From Chloroflexota bacterium (GTDB taxonomy: Bacteria; Chloroflexota; Anaerolineae; Aggregatilineales; Phototrophicaceae): DNA of 8,181 bases. The translations under genes were made by a program, and so were the position numbers. The notes below the pieces were generated by a model. The model made no database searches and was not told where the DNA came from. It saw nothing but the letters and a program-made list of their open reading frames with translations. Below are positions 6,669-8,181 of the stretch, piece by piece (position 1 is the stretch's first letter; each line of letters opens with the position of its first letter). The stretch covers positions 1 through 8,181 of the forward strand of contig JAEVZT010000155.1 in NCBI GenBank assembly GCA_023392115.1, written 5' to 3'.

Positions 6669-7886
6669 TTATCCGATTTCCGACGTCGACAGCTCGTTCG
6701 TCAATTGAGTCAGGTCGAGCCGATCGCCGACCACTTCGAAGCCGCGCAGCGCCCTGTCAAGATGCTCCTTGCGGTGCGACGCCATGTAGCTCGTTCGCAG
6801 TAAACTGCTGCCCGGCGGTACACCGGGTGGGACGACAGGATTGGTGTAAACGCCTTCCTCGATCAACGCGTGCCACGCCATAATCGTGCGGAACACTTCG
6901 CCAATGAGAATCGGGATGATTGGCGTGTTGCTGCGCCCGGTGTTGTAACCAAGCCGGCGCAAGCCGCTGCGCATGTACTCGGCGTTCCTCCACAGTGCCT
7001 CAACGTGCTGCGGTTCAGTTTCCATGATGTCGAGTGCTGCCAACGCCGCCGCCGCCTGTCCTGCCGTCAGCGCTGCTGAGAAGATCAGCGAGCGCGCGTG
7101 GTGCTGAATGTAGTGGATAACCTGCGCATCGCCGGCGATAAACCCGCCGATCGACGCGAAGCTCTTGCTGAACGTGCCCATAATTAGGTCAACCTGATCG
7201 GTCAGCCCGAAGTGCGCCGCCGTGCCGCGACCGCCGCCGGTCACGCCTAACCCATGAGCGTCATCAACCATAATCCGCGCGTTGTAGCGCTTGCAGATTT
7301 CGACAACCTCCGGCAGCGGCGCGATGTCGCCGCCCATGCTGTACACGCCGTCAACAACGACAAGTTTACCTGCGTCCGCCGGGAGCTTGCTCAACACCTC
7401 TTCAAGGCTGTCAACGCTGTTGTGGCGGAAGCGCTTCATTTCGCCACGACACATCAGGCAGCCGTCAACGATGCTGGCGTGGTCATCCTTGTCGATGATG
7501 ACGTAGTCGCCCTTCTGCACCAGCGCCGTAATCGTGCCAACATTCGTCTGATACCCGGTCGGGAACACCAGCGCGGCTTCCTTCCCGACGAACTTCGCCA
7601 GACGACGATCAAGCTCGAGATGCAGTTCGAGCGTGCCGTTGAGGAAACGCGACCCTGTGACGCTCGTGCCGTAACGTTCGACGGCATCTACGACCGCATG
7701 GCGCACACGCGGATCAGTCGTCAGCCCGAGGTAGTTGTTCGAGCCGATCATGATCACTTCTTTACCTTCAAAATGCGCGATCGCCCCTTCAGTGTCGCTC
7801 AGCGCCCGGAAGTAAGGGTAAATCCCCAGTTCCATCGCCTCTTTGGCTTGCCGGTAATCACGCGCTTTATCAAACAGATCAGCCAC
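6669..7886 (-). CDS. PLP-dependent alpha-oxoamine synthase, serine palmitoyltransferase-like
   Basis: A cytoplasmic fold-type I PLP enzyme that condenses an amino acid with an acyl-CoA, releasing CoA and CO2. The length of 405 residues is normal for the family. Visible landmarks are GSNNYLGL (48-55), GSRFLNGT (78-85), H136 in DDHAS (PLP stacking), D208 and H211 in VDDAHG (cofactor ring), K241 in GTFSKSF (PLP Schiff base) and R364 in SLLRTSY (substrate carboxylate). RFRHNSVD and GVYSMGGDIAPL match bacterial serine palmitoyltransferase better than BioF (8-amino-7-oxononanoate synthase) or Kbl (2-amino-3-ketobutyrate CoA ligase). Those two remain possible, as does a specialised-metabolite synthase. 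The start is GTG at 7886: an in-frame TAG lies directly before it, and AAGGGGG (7900-7894) is seven bases upstream. No sphingolipid or biotin gene is adjacent. The family is certain; the substrate is inferred. Confidence 0.93.
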   Translation of the reverse strand: MADLFDKARDYRQAKEAMELGIYPYFRALSDTEGAIAHFEGKEVIMIGSNNYLGLTTDPRVRHAVVDAVERYGTSVTGSRFLNGTLELHLELDRRLAKFVGKEAALVFPTGYQTNVGTITALVQKGDYVIIDKDDHASIVDGCLMCRGEMKRFRHNSVDSLEEVLSKLPADAGKLVVVDGVYSMGGDIAPLPEVVEICKRYNARIMVDDAHGLGVTGGGRGTAAHFGLTDQVDLIMGTFSKSFASIGGFIAGDAQVIHYIQHHARSLIFSAALTAGQAAAALAALDIMETEPQHVEALWRNAEYMRSGLRRLGYNTGRSNTPIIPILIGEVFRTIMAWHALIEEGVYTNPVVPPGVPPGSSLLRTSYMASHRKEHLDRALRGFEVVGDRLDLTQLTNELSTSEIG

Positions 7887-8003
7887 CTAAGTGCCCCCTT
7901 CTCCTTCTTCGCGTGTTGATTCACACTATCAATAACACCAATGCGCGCTCTTGGGTTTGTTTACGAGCTGATTGCAGCGCCCGAACGCTGGATTGACCCC
8001 AGA

Positions 8004-8009
8004 AGTATA
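8004..8009 (-). promoter_or_regulatory. Possible -10 box for the alpha-oxoamine synthase gene
   Basis: The minus strand reads TATACT here, a good -10 hexamer in a locally A+T-rich stretch. No good -35 hexamer is visible at the usual spacing, so this would need an activator, or the true promoter is elsewhere. The resulting leader would be about 110 bases. Confidence 0.3.
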
Positions 8010-8061
8010 ACAAAAATTACGGACAGCACACCCTTCATGTTCGAAAACTGCCCGCGTCCAC

Positions 8062-8091
8062 TTGCGCCGCTAACGCCGGTTACGGTAAAAT
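8062..8091 (+). promoter_or_regulatory. Promoter candidate for the gene starting at 8130
   Basis: TTGCGC (8062-8067) and TAAAAT (8086-8091) are separated by 18 bases, giving a predicted start of transcription near 8098 and a leader of about 32 bases. It is the best plus-strand pair in the intergenic region. Match to consensus is moderate. Confidence 0.45.
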
Positions 8092-8129
8092 GTGGCGACA
8101 TCCAAGCCATTGACATGCAGGAGAGTGGA

Positions 8130-8181
8130 ATGTCGTCATTGACTGTTCGTCGTCTCGTCGTTTGGGCGGTCTCAATTGGTG
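8130..8181 (+). CDS. Start of a gene with an N-terminal signal or membrane segment, truncated by window end
   Basis: Only 17 codons are visible: MSSLTVRRLVVWAVSIG. Two Arg followed by a hydrophobic run suggest a signal peptide or first transmembrane helix, so the product is probably exported or membrane-bound. The start at ATG 8130 is supported by AGGAG at 8119-8123, six bases upstream. An in-frame ATG at 8115 would place that ribosome binding site inside the coding region and has no site of its own, so it is less likely. Function cannot be judged. Confidence 0.7.
   Translation, partial: MSSLTVRRLVVWAVSIG

Larger units (their letters stand above)
7887..8129. other. Intergenic region between divergent genes
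   Basis: No convincing gene is present. It contains the ribosome binding site of the minus-strand gene (7906-7894), weak short dyads at 7913-7926 (GTGT-N6-ACAC) and 7975-7990 (CAGCG-N6-CGCTG), and promoter-like sequences in both directions. The CAGCG dyad lies directly downstream of the proposed minus-strand start of transcription and could be an operator, but it is short. Confidence 0.5.

Noticed and set aside
7254..7919. Plus-strand open frame of about 221 codons
   Set aside because: It runs antisense across the catalytic core of the alpha-oxoamine synthase gene and has no ribosome binding site or recognisable motif.
7913..7926. GTGT-N6-ACAC as a second CRP-like site
   Set aside because: It does not fit TGTGA-N6-TCACA at the right spacing; only one half-site (TCACA) is good. 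It is a short dyad that can arise by chance.
8110..8115. TTGACA, an exact -35 consensus hexamer
   Set aside because: It lies 15 bases before the ATG at 8130, so any matching -10 box would fall inside the coding region, where none is seen.
1..8181. CRISPR array, tRNA, insertion sequence or prophage remnants
   Set aside because: No regularly spaced direct repeats, cloverleaf sequence, transposase motif, terminal inverted repeats or phage genes were seen on either strand.

Overview
The window carries two complete or nearly complete minus-strand genes, one very large plus-strand gene and the first codons of a fourth gene. Base composition is G+C-rich. The proteins point to a Chloroflexota-like bacterium (for example Anaerolineae): a soluble-adenylyl-cyclase-type tandem cyclase, a Gram-positive/SwrC-like RND pump without a visible membrane-fusion partner, and a serine-palmitoyltransferase-like enzyme. 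This placement is inference; there is no rRNA or other marker here.

Layout. (1) Positions 1-1500, minus strand: the first 500 codons of a tandem class III nucleotidyl cyclase whose 3' end lies outside the window. Its two catalytic domains look complementary: the first keeps both metal-binding aspartates, the second keeps the Asn and Arg of the transition state. This is the arrangement of mammalian adenylyl cyclases, and the local sequence is closest to mammalian soluble adenylyl cyclase. (2) Positions 1501-1670: a compact divergent regulatory region. It has two promoter-like signals whose -10 boxes overlap, a 9/10 match to the CRP/cAMP-receptor consensus (GGTGA-N6-TCACA), and a perfect 6-bp dyad in the cyclase leader. 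(3) Positions 1671-6566, plus strand: a 1631-residue RND permease, about 600 residues longer than usual. It has an internally repetitive extracytoplasmic insertion, two extra predicted membrane segments and a reduced second extracytoplasmic loop. (4) Positions 6567-6668: two perfect 10-bp hairpins between converging genes, the first being an intrinsic terminator for the minus strand. (5) Positions 6669-7886, minus strand: a complete PLP-dependent alpha-oxoamine synthase, most like bacterial serine palmitoyltransferase. (6) Positions 7887-8129: an intergenic region with promoter-like signals in both directions. (7) From 8130, plus strand: the start of a gene whose product begins with a signal-peptide-like or membrane segment.

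How the parts may work together. If the cyclase makes cAMP and a CRP-family protein binds the site at 1615-1630, the cyclase and the divergent giant transporter could be under shared cAMP feedback. Sequence alone cannot prove that link. Nothing here ties the alpha-oxoamine synthase to the other genes. I saw no tRNA, rRNA, CRISPR array, insertion sequence or phage gene.
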